DNA from: Syntrophaceae bacterium
GTDB lineage: Bacteria > Desulfobacterota > Syntrophorhabdia > Syntrophorhabdales > WCHB1-27
Length of the DNA stretch: 10,478 nucleotides
NCBI GenBank assembly: GCA_003165115.1
Contig: PLSJ01000408.1
Span: forward strand, 880-11,357
Direction of reading: 5' to 3'
In this document: piece after piece, positions 10,023 through 10,478 of the stretch
Layout: each line of letters starts with the position of its first letter
How positions within the stretch are numbered: position 1 is the first letter of the stretch
Notes under the pieces: generated by a model
Database searches by the model: none
Seen by the model: the letters and a program-made list of their open reading frames with translations, nothing else
What the model was told of the DNA's origin: nothing
Translations under genes and position numbers: made by a program

Positions 10023-10478
10023 TTCGCGGATAAACTTCGGCTGAATTCTGTAAGCTTTCCCCTGGTGCTGCCACTCCCTGGCGCCGATCCATGCGGGCCT
10101 GACCCAGGTCTTCCTGTCGGCGGCCAGATGACGCCAGTGGCCGCGGCGGGGGTGAGGGATGGATGAGGCGTGATGACCGGGCGATTCGGGACGGATCGAA
10201 GACGGGTGGCCATAGTCCCCAGCATGGACCGGGTCGATCATTATGAGCGTCTGCCGACGCGGCGCTATCCAGGGCTTGAGTCGTTTCGTCTTTTCCTCCC
10301 GCGATCCGGCTGCCGGCCGCCAGGTGATCTCCGTGGCCGCGCCGCCAAGCCCTTCCGTGATATAAACCAGGGAGAGGACGACAAGCCGGCACATGGCTGC
10401 ATGAATAAGCTCGGAGGCGGCGCAACGGCTCATCTGGGGACCCTGGCACCGGCAGAAACCATTTGATAACTTCCAACA
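10014..10478 (-). CDS. partial phage-associated conserved hypothetical protein
   Basis: The minus-strand frame is open from the right edge of the window to TGA 10016-10014, giving 154 residues. A possible internal start is ATG at 10433-10431, but residues before it continue without a stop, so the true start may lie outside. The protein has L-V-Y-I-T-E-G-L-G-G-A-A-T-E-I-T-W, then K-P-W-I-A-P-R-R-Q-T-L-I-M-I-D-P, and a C-terminal P-H-P-R-R-G-H-W-R-H-L...W-V-R-P-A-W-I-G signature. I associate the R-R-G-H-x-R-x-L...W-V-R-P-x-x-x-G pattern with small phage and prophage proteins of unknown function; this is from memory and unverified. Its presence beside an XRE repressor suggests a prophage or mobile-element neighbourhood. 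Competing minus frames over the same bases have low-complexity composition and no such pattern. Confidence 0.55.
   Translation of the reverse strand, partial: CWKLSNGFCRCQGPQMSRCAASELIHAAMCRLVVLSLVYITEGLGGAATEITWRPAAGSREEKTKRLKPWIAPRRQTLIMIDPVHAGDYGHPSSIRPESPGHHASSIPHPRRGHWRHLAADRKTWVRPAWIGAREWQHQGKAYRIQPKFIREMQ

Noticed and set aside
9946..10476. Alternative minus-strand frame of 176 codons at the right edge
   Set aside because: It is out of frame with the conserved R-R-G-H-W-R reading, overlaps the 52-aa gene, and is proline/arginine-rich low complexity.

Overview
The window is about 10.5 kb of mid-GC bacterial DNA (roughly 50-60% GC by eye) with ATG and GTG starts, Shine-Dalgarno (SD) sites and tightly overlapping genes. 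A Gram-negative proteobacterium or Desulfobacterota-like host is a low-confidence guess, because no rRNA, tRNA or housekeeping gene is present. The layout is that of an accessory defence island: a compact defence operon followed by tiny unknown genes, a decayed gene, a phage-type regulator and the edge of a phage-like gene.

Bases 1-120 are a leader with a possible promoter and inverted repeat. Bases 121-8187 form one four-gene plus-strand operon with 4-bp, 4-bp and 2-bp junctions: an AbiEi-family antitoxin/transcriptional regulator, an AbiEii-family nucleotidyltransferase toxin, a very long beta-class DNA methyltransferase (Mod, 1086 aa) and a helicase-nuclease (Res, about 1062 aa). The last two form a type III-like restriction-modification system. 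The first two form an AbiE (type IV) toxin-antitoxin or abortive-infection pair. The junctions imply a single transcript, so the natural reading is one layered defence module: modify self DNA, restrict foreign DNA, and arrest growth through AbiE if that fails or if the module is lost. That functional linkage is inference.

Inside mod, the catalytic and target-recognition core (about 2950-4430) looks lower in GC and different in codon style from the ends of the same gene, suggesting a swapped specificity core.

Bases 8188-8820 hold two small plus-strand genes of unknown function (92 and 54 aa). The first has its SD inside a hairpin. The second sits where a transcript from its -10 box would be leaderless. 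Bases 8822 to about 9165 (minus) are a frameshifted remnant of the C-terminus of a Y-family DNA polymerase (DinB/UmuC type), missed by simple ORF reading. Immediately upstream of it on the same strand is an intact small XRE-type repressor (9238-9552).

Between that repressor and two divergent micro-ORFs (40 and 52 aa) lies an A+T-rich control region with three AGACG boxes and two perfect TATAAT hexamers. The right edge (10014-10478, minus) is a partial gene with the signature of a small phage-associated family, open at the window boundary.
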